Shown one piece after another: positions 63,524-64,000 of a stretch of 64,000 nucleotides of DNA. The notes beneath the pieces are model-generated. The model worked only from the letters and a program-made list of their open reading frames with translations. It had not been told where the DNA came from and searched no databases. This stretch comes from Candidatus Xianfuyuplasma coldseepsis (GTDB taxonomy: Bacteria > Bacillota_I > Bacilli_A > Izemoplasmatales > Izemoplasmataceae): NCBI RefSeq assembly GCF_014023125.1, contig NZ_CP048914.1, positions 958,698 to 1,022,697 on the forward strand, given 5' to 3'. Each line of letters opens with the position of its first letter. Position 1 is the stretch's first letter. The translations under genes and the position numbers were made by a program.

Positions 63524-64000
63524 TTATTCTATTACATGGACAACACGTGGTATTTCCGTAACATTACCCGCTTCATCCGTCAGAGTATAAATAATCGTAT
63601 AACTACCAACAAAATCCGTAGAATAGCCAATAGGATACGTAACACTAATCTCTACATCACTATAATTGTCTACTGCATCAACACCAGGATCAACCCACTC
63701 ATCACCTTTATGAATCGTGTCTACACCATAAAGAAGCATTCCTTCTGGAGCAACGTTATCAACAACAAACACCGCCCGTTGACATGTATAGTCATCGTAT
63801 TCATAATCAATCATATACGTACCTATGGTATCTGTATCTACGGGATTATTGGTGATTACCATATCAAAGGATTCATCATTGATTGTAATGATACACCCTT
63901 CGGGGGTGTAATCCTCAAATACTGTGACCGTATCATGTCCCGGTTCTAGTGAGATACTCACCTCATCGGGGGTACATCCAACTAAGAATAGAAGAGGAAG
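63524..64000 (-). CDS. Ig-like (DUF5011/HYR) lipoprotein, cut by the window end
   Basis: The 158 visible residues lack only the start and part of the signal peptide. The frame continues upstream of the GTG at 63961 and shows LPLLFLVGC-TPDE, a clear lipobox, so the true start lies beyond 64000. Two Ig-like regions follow. The second (about 85-155) has the DUF5011 pattern DTIHKGDEWVDPGVDAVDNY...VGSYTIIYTLTDEAGNVTE, the same type as the stalk of the sugar-binding lipoprotein at 26998-28719. It is a surface protein of unknown role, perhaps a longer protein's spacer or a stand-alone adhesion-type module. Confidence 0.8.
   Translation of the reverse strand, partial: LPLLFLVGCTPDEVSISLEPGHDTVTVFEDYTPEGCIITINDESFDMVITNNPVDTDTIGTYMIDYEYDDYTCQRAVFVVDNVAPEGMLLYGVDTIHKGDEWVDPGVDAVDNYSDVEISVTYPIGYSTDFVGSYTIIYTLTDEAGNVTEIPRVVHVIE

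Noticed and set aside
63443-63949. 168-residue plus-strand frame
   Set aside because: It is antisense to the Ig-like lipoprotein, has no SD and a composition unlike real proteins. The minus-strand frame has a lipobox and clear domains.
1-64000. tRNA, rRNA, CRISPR or intact insertion sequence
   Set aside because: Gaps between genes are short. None contains a cloverleaf-like T-loop pattern, a spaced direct-repeat array or a transposase frame that I could recognise.

Overview
The window reads as chromosome from a low-GC, Gram-positive-type bacterium. Evidence: a T-box leader, strong Shine-Dalgarno (SD) sites, lipobox lipoproteins, LacI- and CcpA-type operators, and TGA used as a stop in many ATGA overlaps. 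It is either a member of the Bacilli or one of their free-living Mollicutes-side relatives using the standard code. I see no rRNA, tRNA, CRISPR array or intact transposon. Most of the window is an accessory carbohydrate-utilisation region.

Layout. (1) 51-2510, plus: T-box leader and a three-gene polar amino acid ABC importer. (2) 2532-28719, minus: one tightly packed 15-gene operon. Its promoter is at 28781-28809 and a bidirectional terminator at 2511-2533 closes it. It encodes an Ig-tailed sugar-binding lipoprotein, a very large membrane-anchored CBM/solute-binding protein, two permeases, an NHL/TPR/Yip1 membrane protein, a DUF5696 protein, a fused double permease, a GH144 lipoprotein, a GH3 beta-glucosidase, a GH94 1,2-beta-oligoglucan phosphorylase, a LacI regulator, a GH35-type enzyme, a sulfatase, its radical-SAM maturase and an esterase. 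(3) 28947-36896, minus: a second operon with two Gfo/Idh/MocA dehydrogenases, a second GH35-type enzyme, a cytoplasmic GH144 paralogue, a second sulfatase and a TIM-barrel isomerase. The same GTGAAACGTTTCA-type operator lies upstream of operons 2 and 3. (4) 37040-39312: another TIM-barrel protein and a third GH144 (lipoprotein). (5) 39433-44452: GPH symporter and GH2 enzyme, divergent from an AraC-type activator. (6) 44517-50760: a 51-residue small protein, an AhpD-like protein, fructokinase, glutathione peroxidase, an MMPL transporter, a small membrane protein and a serine hydrolase. (7) 50921-53523, plus: two glycerophosphodiesterases. (8) 53532-54009: non-coding or decayed DNA with two tandem perfect DnaA boxes. 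(9) 54078-60193, plus: a five-gene uronate operon (sugar-acid kinase, 6-phosphogluconate dehydrogenase, LarA homologue, UxuB, UxaC). (10) 60281-63363: PAS and PAS-GGDEF-HD-GYP proteins. (11) The end of the window cuts an Ig-like lipoprotein.

How it may work. Surface GH144 lipoproteins would cut beta-1,2-glucan. The binding proteins and the unusual multi-part importer would take up sophoro-oligosaccharides. Inside, GH94 would phosphorolyse them to glucose 1-phosphate and GH3 would finish the short ones. The cytoplasmic sulfatases, esterase and GH35 enzymes imply that the imported glycan carries sulfate, ester and possibly galactose-type substituents. No sugar ATPase is encoded, so a shared one elsewhere is implied. 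The uronate operon contains no mannonate dehydratase (UxuA). Its gene set instead fits a route from glucuronate through fructuronate, mannonate, gluconate and 6-phosphogluconate to ribulose 5-phosphate, with the LarA homologue as the mannonate/gluconate epimerase. That route and the multi-part importer are the two most interesting proposals here.
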